This document shows, piece by piece, positions 34,600 to 44,350 of a stretch of DNA of 64,000 bases (positions within the stretch are counted from its first letter, which is position 1; every line of letters begins with the position of its first letter). The translations under genes and the position numbers were made by a program. The stretch is from Ryuthela nishihirai. Lineage: Eukaryota > Arthropoda > Arachnida > Araneae > Heptathelidae. The stretch is taken from assembly GCA_038380435.1 (NCBI GenBank), contig JAWZYU010000019.1, positions 33,629,801 to 33,693,800 of the forward strand, in the 5' to 3' direction. The notes beneath the pieces were generated by a model, which was not told the origin of the DNA, did no database searches, and saw only the letters and a program-made list of their open reading frames with translations.

Positions 34600-34779
34600 C
34601 CATTAAACATTGTGCTGCCACTAGTTATTGTTGCCTTCCTATTCAGAGTGTGGTGCAGGAAAATGAGAGCCATAACAATTAACGCCGCTAATGAGTCACG
34701 CCCAGAGCCAGCCACTGGAATAGCTATCAAATTAGAGAGTGAAAAAATGAGCTGTCTGTGCGGAACAAAGGAAATTTAG
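34600..34779 (+). CDS. Weak terminal-exon candidate: membrane segment plus tail
   Basis: After 'attgcag' an open frame reads PLNIVLPLVIVAFLFRVWCR, then KMRAITINAANESRPEPATG and a short tail ending GTKEI and a stop. A hydrophobic helix followed by Arg/Lys/Cys and a hydrophilic tail is the layout of a single-pass membrane protein's last exon. Local G+C is higher than in both flanks, which supports constraint. Against it: the 3' splice site has little pyrimidine tract and I recognise no family. Confidence 0.25.
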   Translation, partial: PLNIVLPLVIVAFLFRVWCRKMRAITINAANESRPEPATGIAIKLESEKMSCLCGTKEI

Positions 34780-35121
34780 AACTGGTATTAGTAAGTGCTT
34801 TCGGAATTGCCTACACTATATCACACTGAGGTTTTTCCAAACACTATGCACGTTGCCGAAAATAAACAGCCTTTTAACAGTCTATTTTTAAAGTTAAGGA
34901 TATTAACTAGTTTTTCGTTGTTGTTTGATAATAATTTGCCTCTGTCAACTAAACGGAAGGCGATGATGCATCAGTAGCAACCACTTCCGGTGCAAGAAGT
35001 CTTGTTTTCCAATTGATTTAGAATTTGAGGTATTATGCGTCTTCAGTAATAAAGCATCACAGGAAAACGTCCTGTAGATAAGAAACACTTGAAATAATTA
35101 GTTGGGAAAAAATTGCTATCT
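34780..35121. other. No recognisable feature
   Basis: A/T-rich, with a 60-codon ORF that looks like background. Confidence 0.35.
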
Positions 35122-35190
35122 TGAGGGGTGAATCGAACCCACATCTCCTAGAAGCATTCCGGTTGTCCTGACAACTGGACTATCAGAAAC
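35122..35190 (-). repeat. tRNA-like relic
   Basis: On the minus strand 'gatagtccagttgtcaggac' could be a D arm, and 'gtgggttcgattcacccctc' is a good T arm with an intact B box. The acceptor stem does not pair, so it is better read as a tRNA-derived repeat than a working tRNA gene. Confidence 0.45.
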
Positions 35191-35540
35191 TAAAAGTCTT
35201 TTCAACAAGTGACATTACATATATTCCTGCAATTTTTTTTTTTTTTGCTGATTCGCCATTGATGGCGCCATCTATTGGCAGGGAATGGGGCAGCCAAGCC
35301 TCCAACAATTTTTTTCATCTGATTATTTTATGCGTCTTAATCTAACAAAATCTGCAAGTTTCAAGTAGGTATTTTATGAAAGTATTCAAGTAGGTATAAG
35401 ATGAATCGATCTTCATGTCTCCAGCCTGAATACTAGTTTTAAAAGCGTAATGGTTTAACAAAAAGCGAATTACAGATAAAAAAAATTTGAAATTTCCTAG
35501 ATGCTTTTGGAGTGTAAAGAGGGTTGGGTCCCTCTTAGGG

Positions 35541-35928
35541 GGGCGGGGGGGGGCTCAGTCGGTAGCGCGCCAGGCTCGTAATCTGTAGTTCCCAGGTTCG
35601 AGTCCCAGCTGGGTCAGCGTTGAGATTTATCTCCGCAAAATTCCCCGCCCTGCCCACGGTCAGTAGGGGACACCGATGGGCTTGGAAAGGCCGCCGTCCG
35701 TCGGATGGGACGTTAAGCCGTGGCCCCGTGTGTGGGAGAGCCATACCCTGTGCACGTTAAAGAACACGCTAGATGGCCTTGACGGGAGGCTACCATCTGT
35801 CTCCCAACAGCTGTTCCAGTGGGTCCCCTACCCCAACCTTCTCTGAGCCTTCGGGATCCATATGACCTGGCCATTTAGCCCATGGTGTGCAAAAAAGTGC
35901 CGCTCAGAGGTAAAACAACCCAACCCAA
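35541..35928 (+). mobile_element. SINE-A, young full-length copy
   Basis: Nearly identical to the 40198 reference. Flanked by an exact 11 bp duplication 'ccctcttaggg' (35530-35540 and 35929-35939). The site of insertion is the 3' tail of an older minus-strand SINE-A (next entry), so this is a SINE-in-SINE event. Confidence 0.92.
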
Positions 35929-35939
35929 CCCTCTTAGGG

Positions 35940-36300
35940 ACCCATTTTTTTTAAACACGTTGGGCTAAATTGCCAGGTCACAAGGACCCCAGGGCTCAGA
36001 GAAAGTTAGGGACCCACTGGGCAGCTGTTAGTATACAGATGGTAGCCTCTGGTCAAGGCCATCCAGCGAGTTCTTTAATGTGCACAGGATATATATGGTT
36101 CTCCTTCACATGGCCCATGGCTTAACCTGTCATCCGATGGACGGCAGACTTTCCAAGCCCGTCGGTATCCCCTACTGACCAAGAGTAGAGCGGAAAGTTT
36201 CGCGAAGATAAATCTCAAACGCTAGCCCAGGTAGGACTCACACCTGGGAACTACAGATTACAAGCCTGGTGCGCTACCGACCTAGCCACTCCCACCGCAG
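35940..36300 (-). mobile_element. SINE-A, old minus copy split by the 35541 insertion
   Basis: Body from 'aaacacgttgggctaaattg' to 'agcctggtgcgctaccgacc' plus a head ending 'ccactcccacc'. Its outermost tail ('gagggttgggt') is stranded on the left of the inserted copy at about 35518-35529. Confidence 0.85.
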
Positions 36301-36401
36301 TGTAAAGAAGTGAATGAGGATTTGTGTCATGGTTATGAATAACTGGTATCTGATACTTTTATATGAAAATTCTCATTAATATTACTATGTATATATATCG
36401 T

Positions 36402-36616
36402 AGCCGTCCCATGGCCGAGTGGTTAGCGCGCTTGGCTACTGATCTAAGGGACCTGGGTTCGAGCCCCGGGTAAGGCATGGTTGTATGTGTTGTTTTTCTG
36501 CTGAGGTCCTGCCATCCTCTCAGTTTCTTCTACTATATCGTATAAACTGACAGGCTCCTGTCAGACCTCTGTGGCAAGCAGCTGCTTGAGGGGGGTATAT
36601 TTATTTATTATATATT
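36402..36616 (+). mobile_element. SINE-B reference copy
   Basis: tRNA-derived short retroelement of about 210 bp. The A box (36412-36422, 'tggccgagtgg') and B box (36456-36466, 'ggttcgagccc') form an internal RNA polymerase III promoter of Leu/Ser-like type. The body carries 'ctgctgaggtcctgccatcc', an imperfect hairpin around 'actgacaggctcctgtcag' and 'caagcagctgcttgaggg', and the tail is 'tatttatttatta'-like. It encodes no protein and must use LINE machinery. Flanked by an 11 bp duplication 'atatatatcgt' (36391-36401 and 36617-36627), so it is a recent insertion. Confidence 0.9.
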
Positions 36617-37016
36617 ATATATATCGTGGTTTAACTATGAGTAAACCTGTATAAGTTACAAGGAACGTCTGAGTTTAAATGTCTTCAAAGAGCACAAAAA
36701 TTCTTAGGCAAGTAGTAATAACCATATTTAAACACCTCTCGTGAATTTATTCGACCTAAAATCATCGTTCAACCTTTGAATGGCTTCTCTGATTTCAATT
36801 CAGTTCGCGATTATACCAGTAAAGCTGCTAGTTATGAGAGAACAAATAACCATATCATCCCGGGACTAGAACCCAGACCCTGGTAGTTGCAATGTCACCT
36901 CGAACCAAGGTGATGCCACTTCGTCCCGAAGCGTATAGATGGTTAAATTATGCTTTGCCAATTCCTTGATAAAACATTGATTAAGAATTTATATAAGAGT
37001 TGTGGCCAACCTAGAC
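36617..37016. other. No gene; tRNA-like relic at 36856-36926 (minus)
   Basis: On the minus strand 'ggtctgggttctagtcccgg' resembles a T arm, and 'gacgaagtggcatcacct' an acceptor/D-arm relic. The rest is A/T-rich. Confidence 0.35.
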
Positions 37017-37215
37017 GTCCTGTGGCCTTGTGGTTAGCGTGCATGGCTATCGGTCAAAGGGACCTGTGTTCAAGCCTCGGGTAAGGCATGGATATTTGTG
37101 CTGTCTTTCTGCTGATGTCTTGCCTTCCTCACAGATCTTCTTTATGGCATAATAATTGACATGCTCCTGTCAGACCTCGGTGGCATAAAGCTACTTCAGG
37201 GAGTGTTTTTTCTTA
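37017..37215 (+). mobile_element. SINE-B, old copy
   Basis: 'tggccttgtggttagcgtgc' (mutated A box), 'tgtgttcaagcctcgggtaa' (mutated B box), then 'ctgctgatgtcttgccttcc' and the weakened tail block 'ggcataaagctacttcaggg'. Confidence 0.8.
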
Positions 37216-38127
37216 TTTGGCCAATCTAAACTTAGCGGAAAACTACTGGAAAAAAAAGATATTATTAAAGAACAGCAAGAAATTTTTTTATTTAAAAACA
37301 AAACCATACGTTTCTAATGAATTGGAAAAAAAATAAACCTATAATTTTAAGGAATTAAGAAAATATATTAATTGGAAAAAAAAAAATGTTTGTTTTTAAT
37401 GAGCATTATGAATTGGGAAAAATCATTTAGTTTATGCACCTGAAAATGTTTGGTCAAATCATTTGGAAAGAATGAGACAGATTCAGTACATCGATAATTT
37501 GTGTTATGACCCGCAAGTTCCTTTACAATAGGACACGGATTGGAAAGGCCTCGCCTCTACTATGTTTCTCATAAAGAATAGAGCTGCAAGACTCCTTCAA
37601 AGAGTTTTTGTGCAATCATGGCTTATAACGCTTAACCACGAAAGCCAATGAAATGATGGAAGCGACGTCTGAAAATGTATCAATCCTTAACTCGTTAGGG
37701 AACTTTTATGGCAACTGTTTTACATCTATAATGTTTGTCTGTTTGACTATATATACAACTTACATAAACATAAAAGGACTGGGAACTGGAATTTGGACAG
37801 AAGATTAAGAGTACCATGAGCATGAGCAGGACTAAATATTAACTTGATAGGTTTAATAGGTGATTAGAATTCGGTATTTTGGAGAGAAAAAATCTTCTTC
37901 CTCCGTTCTCCATTCGTAATTCTTCGTTGGTAATTTCTGATCGACAATGTCACCAAACCGTTGGCAGATCCCTTACCATCCCCAAGACATTATTACATTA
38001 AGGGATTCCATTGCAGGTAGGAACTTGATTCAAATTATGTTTAAATTAAAGCGTAATAGTTCAGCGTTATAAATTAATGTTTTGTAGACTTAATTCTTAA
38101 AACCGTTGTTTTAGATGTAGGCTTTAA
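37216..38127. other. AT-rich, nothing recognised
   Basis: A run of poly-A/poly-T microsegments at 37250-37400 and unremarkable sequence after that. No coding signal that I can support. Confidence 0.4.
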
Positions 38128-38352
38128 ATATTACAGTTGCTGATTTCACAATAGAGTCTGTTATTACTGTTGCCTATTTCACAATAGAGTCTGTTATTCA
38201 TTTGCTGATTTAACAATAGGTTCTGTTATTCATTTGCTGATTTAACAATAGGTTCTGTTATTACAGCTGCTGATTTAACAATAGAGTCTGTTATTACAGC
38301 TGCTGATTTAACAATAGAGTCTGTTATTAAGTTGCTGATTTGTTGCTGATTT
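38128..38352. repeat. Minisatellite, about 33-34 bp unit, about 7 copies
   Basis: The unit 'gctgatttaacaatagagtc' + 'tgttattacagct' is repeated in tandem. Copies differ at a few positions (tttcacaatag or tttaacaatag; gagtct or ggttct), and adjacent copies share variants, indicating stepwise duplication. The last copy is interrupted by the SINE-B at 38353. Confidence 0.85.
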
Positions 38353-38535
38353 AAAAAAAATACCCCCTCAAGCAGCTGCTTGCCACAGAGGTCTGAAAGG
38401 AGCCTGTCAGTTTATATGCCATAGTATAAGGTCTGAGAGGATGGCAGGCCCTCAGCAGAAAAACGACACAAACAGCCATGCCTTACCCGGGGCTCGAACC
38501 CAGGTCCCTTAGATCAGTAGCCAAGCGCGCTAACA
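38353..38535 (-). mobile_element. SINE-B, minus strand, 5'-truncated
   Basis: From the A-rich tail and 'taccccctcaagcagctgct' to 'tagccaagcgcgctaac', where the element stops before its A box and first 20 bases. It landed in the minisatellite. Confidence 0.85.
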
Positions 38536-39387
38536 ATAGACAATTAAATCAACTTATGCTTCTAAAACCTGATCATTGCAAAATCAGAAAAATTAGTGAG
38601 TATTTGACATTTTAAGTGTATTGGGGGGTGTATTTGATATTTTTAAGTTTATTCAGAGGTAGGGGTTATTGTCTTAAATGTCGGAGTTTTCGGGACTTCC
38701 TTACAAAACTTACGTTATTCAAGCCCTCAAGAGAGGTGTTATAGCCCCGCCACCGATACTCGTAGAGTATGCAACTGTCCTAGGTATAATGCGGTTTGCG
38801 GCCGGTATTTAAATCTCATTGCGTCTCCTCAATGGTTAGAAATTTTCCATTCCTTGAGAGAACCTTTGAGAGGTTTAAACAAAAAAAAACTGTATCTTTA
38901 CATTTATTGTTCTGTCAACAAAGGTATTGGCACGCCGTTCCTGAAAACAAATATTCCTTAATGAATTAAAAGACCAATTGTCATGGTCAATGCAAATAAA
39001 TGGAATCTATTGTTAAACCAACAACAGCAGTACCCCTTCGTGACTCATGACTCTTAACTGTTTGTTTAACATTTTGACTTCACATAAAACATACTAACCC
39101 AGAACCAATAAATTACTTCTTGCAACATTTAAAGCGGACTGCATTGCCTTTTGGTTTCGCACTCACCGGTAAATGAGGTCACACGTAAACTCTCTTTAGG
39201 TAAAGTTTCAAGCAGTTATCAAAAAAAGATATTTAATAGCAACTGGATAGTTTTGCATTACCAAAAAAAAATAGTAATAAGCGATTTAAGTATTACACTG
39301 TAACTATTTTTTTTTCTTACTTTTATCATAATCTATATATATGTAAGAAAATAAAAATATCCGAACTTTGAATAATTAGTATTTAAG
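38536..39387. other. No recognisable feature
   Basis: Mixed A/T-rich sequence with a slightly more G+C-rich patch at 38690-38830. No repeat or gene supported. Confidence 0.35.
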
Positions 39388-39669
39388 ATGCCCAGCCGAG
39401 TCGAATGTTGTCTGCGTACTGACGATGTATTGTTTGCTATCTCCATTATTCAGGGACTGTCACAAAACCTACCATTAGGTAGGCGCAAGACAAGAACCAT
39501 GGAGGGTGGTATTTTGTCGGCTCGCAAATGCTGGCGGCGAGCTGGTAAATTATTATGTGGACGTGTGAGGCAACTGATATGGCGTTTTGCAGGTGGGAAG
39601 GTGGCGAGCGAATTTCTAGTGAGCGAGTGGGCTGCTTGGGTTTCGTGTCGAGTACTGTGCGCGTTTTGA
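39388..39669 (+). CDS. Unrecognised 93-codon ORF in a G+C-rich patch
   Basis: The ORF is MPSRVECCLRTDDVLFAISI..., rich in Arg, Trp and Cys, and sits in the most G+C-rich non-repeat stretch nearby (about 39480-39720). There is no domain I recognise, and basic Trp/Arg-rich peptides are what random G-rich DNA encodes. It could be a first exon or just base composition. Confidence 0.15.
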   Translation: MPSRVECCLRTDDVLFAISIIQGLSQNLPLGRRKTRTMEGGILSARKCWRRAGKLLCGRVRQLIWRFAGGKVASEFLVSEWAAWVSCRVLCAF

Positions 39670-39827
39670 ATGCGGGAATTCGTGGCTAGACGGGAGGTAA
39701 AGGCTAGTGAGAAATGAGTGTGTAGAATATATATTTTTGATTCTCAGTGTTTGGTTATCTAAAGTTGCAGTTCCAATGGATAAGAAGTATTTAAAATATG
39801 TTGTTTTAAGGGTTTTTAAAAGTTGGG

Positions 39828-40186
39828 GAGAGGTTAGCTCAGTTGATAGTGCATTAGGATCGTAATTTTTCAGTTCCCTGGTTTAAGCCCCATCTGTGGC
39901 AGCGTTGAGATTTATCTCCGCCAAACTCGAAAAGGAAACTCGGTCAGAAAAGGGAAACCGATGGGATTGGAAAGGTTACCGTCGGTCGGAAATTCCCCGC
40001 CCTGCCCACAGTCAATAGGGGACACCGATGGGCTTGGAAAGGCTGCCGTCGGTCGGCTGCCCACGTTAAGCCGTGGGCGCGTGTGCAGGAGAGCCATACC
40101 CTGTGCACGTTAAAGGACACCTAGATGGCCTTGTCGGGAGTCAACCATCTGTCTCCTAACATCTGCCCAGTGGGTCCCAACCCACA
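39828..40186 (+). mobile_element. SINE-A, old copy, interrupted (continues 40598-40680)
   Basis: An eroded head ('ggttagctcagttgatagtg') and body. The stretch 'ctcggtcagaaaagggaaac...gaaaggttaccgtcggtcgg' is followed by a second version of the same block, so this copy has an internal duplication. Its tail resumes after the inserted copy at 40598. Confidence 0.8.
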
Positions 40187-40197
40187 CCTCCTCTGAG

Positions 40198-40586
40198 GGG
40201 GCGGGGGTGGCTCAGTCGGTAGCGCGCCAGGCTCGTAATCTGTAGTTCCCAGGTTCGAGTCCCAGCTGGGTCAGCGTTGAGATTTATCTCCGCAAAATTC
40301 CCCGCCCTGCCCACGGTCAGTAGGGGACACCGATGGGCTTGGAAAGGCCGCCGTCCGTCGAATGGGACGTTAAGCCGTGGCCCCGTGTGCGGGAGAGCCA
40401 TACCCTATGCACGTTAAAGAACACGCTGGATGGCCTTGACGGGAGACTACCCTCTGTCTCCCAACAGCTGTTCCAGTGGGTCCCCTCCCCCAACCTTCTC
40501 TGAGCCTTCGGGGTCCATGTGACCTGGCCATTTAGCCCATGGTGTGCAAAAAAGTGCCGCTCAGAGGTAAAACAACCCAACCCAAC
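40198..40586 (+). mobile_element. SINE-A reference copy (young, complete)
   Basis: A 389 bp tRNA-derived retroelement with no protein-coding role. The head has a G-rich 5' end, A box (40208-40219, 'tggctcagtcgg') and B box (40252-40262, 'ggttcgagtcc'), an internal RNA polymerase III promoter. The anticodon-arm region 'caggctcgtaatctg' is closest to initiator/elongator Met-type tRNAs but with CGT where CAT would be. The body contains blocks kept in all copies: 'gttgagatttatctccgcaa', 'gatgggacgttaagccgtgg', 'gcacgttaaagaacacgctg', 'tctcccaacagctgttccag' and 'gtgacctggccatttagccc'. The tail is 'aacaacccaaccc'. It is flanked by an exact 11 bp duplication 'cctcctctgag' (40187-40197 and 40587-40597), and sits in the tail region of an older SINE-A. 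Some body blocks recall conserved central domains of invertebrate SINE superfamilies; I could not check which. Confidence 0.93.
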
Positions 40587-40680
40587 CCTCCTCTGAGCCT
40601 TCAGAGTCCTTGTGACCTGACCATTTAGCCCAATAAGTGCAAAAAAAGTGTCGCTCAGAGGTAAAATAACCCAATCCAAC

Positions 40681-40795
40681 CCAACAGCTGTACAGTAGAT
40701 CAACCCCAACCATCTCTGAGCCCTTGGGGCCTTTGTGACCTGGTCATTTAGCCCAGTGTGCGCAAAAAAGTGCCTCGAGGTAAAGCAACCCAAAA
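40681..40795 (+). mobile_element. SINE-A tail-only fragment
   Basis: Starts at 'aacagctgtacag' and runs to 'aagtgcctcgaggtaaagca'. It is 5'-truncated or what remains after a duplication of SINE tails. Confidence 0.75.
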
Positions 40796-40949
40796 AGCTT
40801 AAACTAATAACAAGTTTACGTAATTTACTCTGGTGTTTAAGAGTGTTAAGAACCAAATCGAAGAACTCGAAGAATAATTTAATTAAAAATAATTAAATTA
40901 AATTTACGTCATACAAGAAACAAAATACGATCTGTCTGATGCTCTAACC

Positions 40950-41395
40950 CAGGGTTATGCAAACTCAGGCCCTCGAGCCAATCTGACCCATTTAACATTT
41001 TTATTAGCGTGAAAATTGTACAATATAAATAATTTAGTTTAATCAGGCTCTACTGAAGTGAATGATGTTTAAATAAGATGGAAGACATAAATTTTAATAA
41101 CATCACACAAGTAATTACAACGTCGTTCAAGGCGAATGTTCTGCAGTTCATTCTTGGGATCCCATCTTTCACATACTGCATCGACAAGCCAACTTCAGTT
41201 TCGACGTTAAATTAAACTTTATATTAATGCTAAAATTTTTTGTACCTATACATGTAAATAAAATGGAATAAACAACGTCAAACTTTAGTTTTGCTCCTTT
41301 TATTTCACTCCACTTAAATAATGACCCACAACAAACATAGTATATTTTTATTCGACCTAATGCCTAAAATATTTGTTCACCCCTGCTCCAAAAAC
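40950..41395. mobile_element. hAT-like MITE candidate
   Basis: Starts 'cagggttatgcaaactcagg' and ends 'atttgttcacccctg', the pattern of hAT-type ends. The flanks 'ctctaacc' and 'ctccaaaa' agree at only 5 of 8 positions. The interior is A/T-rich and non-coding. Confidence 0.5.
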
Positions 41396-41479
41396 TTACC
41401 TAAAATCTCGGCAAATAAGGAAGTCCGATAAACTGCCAGTCTTTACAGTATTACACATATGGTGCCTGAGCTGTCTCGG

Positions 41480-42235
41480 TTGTTTTACTTCTGTGAGGAG
41501 GGGCGGGGGTGGCTCAGTCGGTAGCGAGCCAGGCTCGTAATCTGTAGTTCCCAGGTTCGAGTCCCAGCTGCGTCAGCGTTGAGATTTATTTCCGCAAAAT
41601 TCCCCGCCCTGCCCACAGTCAGTAGGGGACACCGATGGGCTTGGAAAGGCCGCCGTCCGGATGGGACGTTAAGCCATGGCCCCGTGTGTGGGAGAGACAT
41701 ACCTTCTGCACGTTAAAGAACACGCTGGATGGCCTTGACGGGAGGCTACCATCTGTCTCCCAACAGATGTTCCAGTGGGTCCCCTCCCCCAACCTTCTCT
41801 GAGCCTTCGGGGTCCATGTGACCTGGCCATTTAGCCCATGGTGTGCAAAAAAGTGCCGCTCAGAGGTAAAACAATCCAACTTCTGTGAGGCACTTTTTTG
41901 CACATAATGTGCTAGATAGACAAGTCACAAGGACTCCGTAGCTCAGAGAACGATTGAGGAATGGGATCCATTGGACTGATGTTAAGAGACAGTTGGTAGC
42001 CTACCGTCAAACTGTCCAGTAAGTTTTTTTTAATGTGCACAAATCCACAGCTAAACGTACCATCCGACGGACGGTGGCTTTACAAAGCTCATAGGTGTCT
42101 CCTTCTAACCGAGAACAGAACAAGTATATCAAAATACGTATTTCGGTACGCAAAGTAGTTAGCGGAGATAAATCTCAGCATAGTCAGAGTTCAAACTCCA
42201 ACCTTGGAACTGCGGATTACGAGCCAACCTTCACT
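41480..42235 (-). mobile_element. SINE-A, minus strand, split by the 41499 copy
   Basis: The tail piece 'ggttgttttacttctgtgag' lies left of the inserted copy, and the body resumes at 41891 ('cacttttttgcacataatg') and runs to an eroded head near 42230 ('gcggattacgagccaac'). Confidence 0.8.
41499..41878 (+). mobile_element. SINE-A, young copy inserted in another SINE-A
   Basis: Nearly identical to the reference, with one small deletion in 'ccgccgtccggatgg'. Flanked by an exact 12 bp duplication 'acttctgtgagg' (41487-41498 and 41879-41890) that is part of the older copy's tail. Confidence 0.92.
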
Positions 42236-42436
42236 CCCTTTGAATAGATAGTAATAGCAAGAATGAAAACAACCCAAAGTTATACTGAAGAGATCAGATG
42301 GATGCATGTAGTTTCGAAGTGAAGGGGGAGTTGATATGTTTTGGATGTAATTGTGTTTTAGCAACTGCCTTAGCATATTTCATTAACATCCCCAAGGGTA
42401 GAGTGTATCGTAAACACATGGCTCCTCCACTCCTTG

Positions 42437-42822
42437 GGGCGGGGGTGGCTCAATCGGTAGCGCGCCAGGCTCGTAATCTGTAGTTCCCAGGTTCGAGTCC
42501 CAGCTGGGTCAGCGTTGAGATTTATCTCCGCAAAACTTCCCCGCCCTGCCCACGGTCAGTAGGGGACACCGATGGGTTTGAAAAGGACGCCGTCCGTCGG
42601 ATGGGACGTTAAGCCGTGGCCCCGTATGCGGGAGAGCCATACCCTGTGCACATTAGAGAACACGCTGGATGGCCTTGACGGGAGGCTACCATCTGTCTCC
42701 CAACAGCTGTTCCAGTGGGTCCCCTCCCCCAACCTTCTCTGAGCCTTCGGGGTCCATGTGACCTGGCCATTTAGCCCATGGTGTGCAAAAAAGTGCAGCT
42801 CAGAGGTAAAACAATCCAATCA
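42437..42822 (+). mobile_element. SINE-A, young copy
   Basis: Full length, intact A and B boxes, tail 'aacaatccaat'. Flanked by an exact 11 bp duplication 'tccactccttg' (42426-42436 and 42823-42833). Confidence 0.92.
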
Positions 42823-42833
42823 TCCACTCCTTG

Positions 42834-43265
42834 TTAAGCTAAGCCACTGGTTGAATGTGAGTCAATGTTGTAAGCAAACTGTGGAACCGATTACAAAGCA
42901 CCTAAATATCTCTGAAGACTTGTCCAAGGACATCCTAGGGTCCAACGTTTTAAAGAAGTTACAAAATTTCAGTTTGCTTCAGAACTTGTTTCATTTCCAG
43001 GAAGGATGTATTAAGACATGCTGGCCACAGAATGCTTCGAAAAAGGTCTTTATTCGCAACGACTTGTTGTCTATTTTTCCTTGACCCCCTTACCATGAAA
43101 AAAATATTTTTCGTGTCCTATATTGATTTGAAATTTAGTAAAGCAAATTATATAAACAGAATATTAGCATATCCCACGGCGAATATGGGATTCTAGTTTT
43201 CAAAGAGAACGAAGTTTGTTTTCCGACTTTAGCAACTAGCAAAAATTTAATTTTAAAAGCAAGAT
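42834..43265. other. No recognisable feature
   Basis: An open frame runs from the SINE tail to 43084 ('...EDLSKDILGSNVLKKLQNF...'), moderately protein-like but starting inside the SINE and with no splice site that I trust. The rest is A/T-rich. Confidence 0.3.
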
Positions 43266-43515
43266 AAATATCTTCCTTAATATATTATAAAACGTTTAAG
43301 ATGCCATTCTAGTTTCCTTAATATATTGCAAAATGTTATAATACTATTCTAGTTTTCTTAATGCATTGCAAAACTTTTAAAATGTCATTCCAGTTTCCTT
43401 AATGTATTGTAAAACTTTAAATTTTCATTCTAGTTTCCTCAACGAATTTTAAAATGTTAAAATTGCCATGCCATTATAGTTTCTTTAATGTACTATAAAA
43501 TGTTTACAATACCAT
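43266..43515. repeat. Minisatellite, about 55-60 bp unit, about 4-5 copies
   Basis: Each unit has 'cattctagtttccttaatNNattgNaaaaNNtt' order, with drift between copies. Non-coding, A/T-rich. Confidence 0.75.
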
Positions 43516-43756
43516 TCTTATTTTAATTGGAACATATAATTATTTACATCTAAAAATCAAAGAGACTTTTTTTTATAATCATAAGCAGGTCAAGGGAAGA
43601 CAGGCAGCATGCCGTTGTATATAAAGACCTTTTTTTTGTGAATATATCCTTCCTGGAAATGCAACAAGTTTTGAAGCAAACTGGAGTGTTGTAACTTCTT
43701 TTAAATTTTAAAAATACTGTAAATGTCTTCCTCATTACTTTAGATAGAACAAAATG
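43516..43756. other. No recognisable feature
   Basis: A/T-rich spacer between two tandem arrays. The minus ORF here is poly-Lys/Phe background. It contains an inverted echo of the 42960-43035 segment ('gcttcaNaacttgttNcatttccaggaaggat' order), so the two may be related. Confidence 0.3.
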
Positions 43757-44350
43757 TAGATAACTAGGACATTCGAACCAGTGAACGATTGGGAAAAATC
43801 CAGAGGGTAAATTTATTTTTAGTACTTATAAAACGCAATAAAAAGTCCTCAGTTATCTCTTAAAATAATAAAAAGTTACTTCTCCCTCACCGAAAGTAAA
43901 GGGAGGGGGAATGCTTATTACTAATGTAATTAATAATGCCCGGATTCTTACCATCACAGTCTACCACCATGATTTCAAATTTCTAGCATGAATCGATCTT
44001 TTGAAATATTCGTTAAAATTTTAACATTTTCGAAATTATTCACTGCTAGAAGGAGTTATCGAAGTTTTTTGATCTTCCGACTATAACACCCTCTAACAGT
44101 GGAAATTCGAACTAGTGGTGATTGAGAAAGCCCGCATAATAATATTTTATTAATACCTATACAATAATAATTTTTCTTTCATCTCTTAAACTGAAAAAAT
44201 TGCTTACTTACAAATCCTCTTTACTATCAGAATCTACTACCAGAGTTTAATTTTTTGCCTAAATAGATCATTTACAATACTTATTTAAACTTTTTTAATT
44301 TTTCTCCGTTAGAGTCTATATAGAAATCTGTCGGGGGATTCAAAAAGTAA
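43757..44350. repeat. Repeat F, two tandem copies of about 333 bp
   Basis: 'cattcgaaccagtg' (about 43770) and 'attcgaactagtgg' (about 44106) start equivalent units. Both continue with 'atctcttaaaNNNaaaaa' and a 'accatcacagtctaccacc'/'actatcagaatctactacc' block. A related single copy is at 32176-32520. Confidence 0.6.

Noticed and set aside
36412..36466. tRNA gene calls at SINE heads (also 18689, 24660, 40208 and 23094)
   Set aside because: A and B boxes are present but acceptor stems do not close, and each is followed by a conserved SINE body.
40317..40856. 179-codon minus ORF, and many similar ORFs over SINE-A copies (for example 54172-54594, 58875-59141)
   Set aside because: They are translations of the SINE body. 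The same peptides recur wherever a copy lies, and they include the tRNA-like head.
42834..43084. Open frame continuing from a SINE-A tail
   Set aside because: It begins inside the SINE and no reliable splice site separates it from the element.
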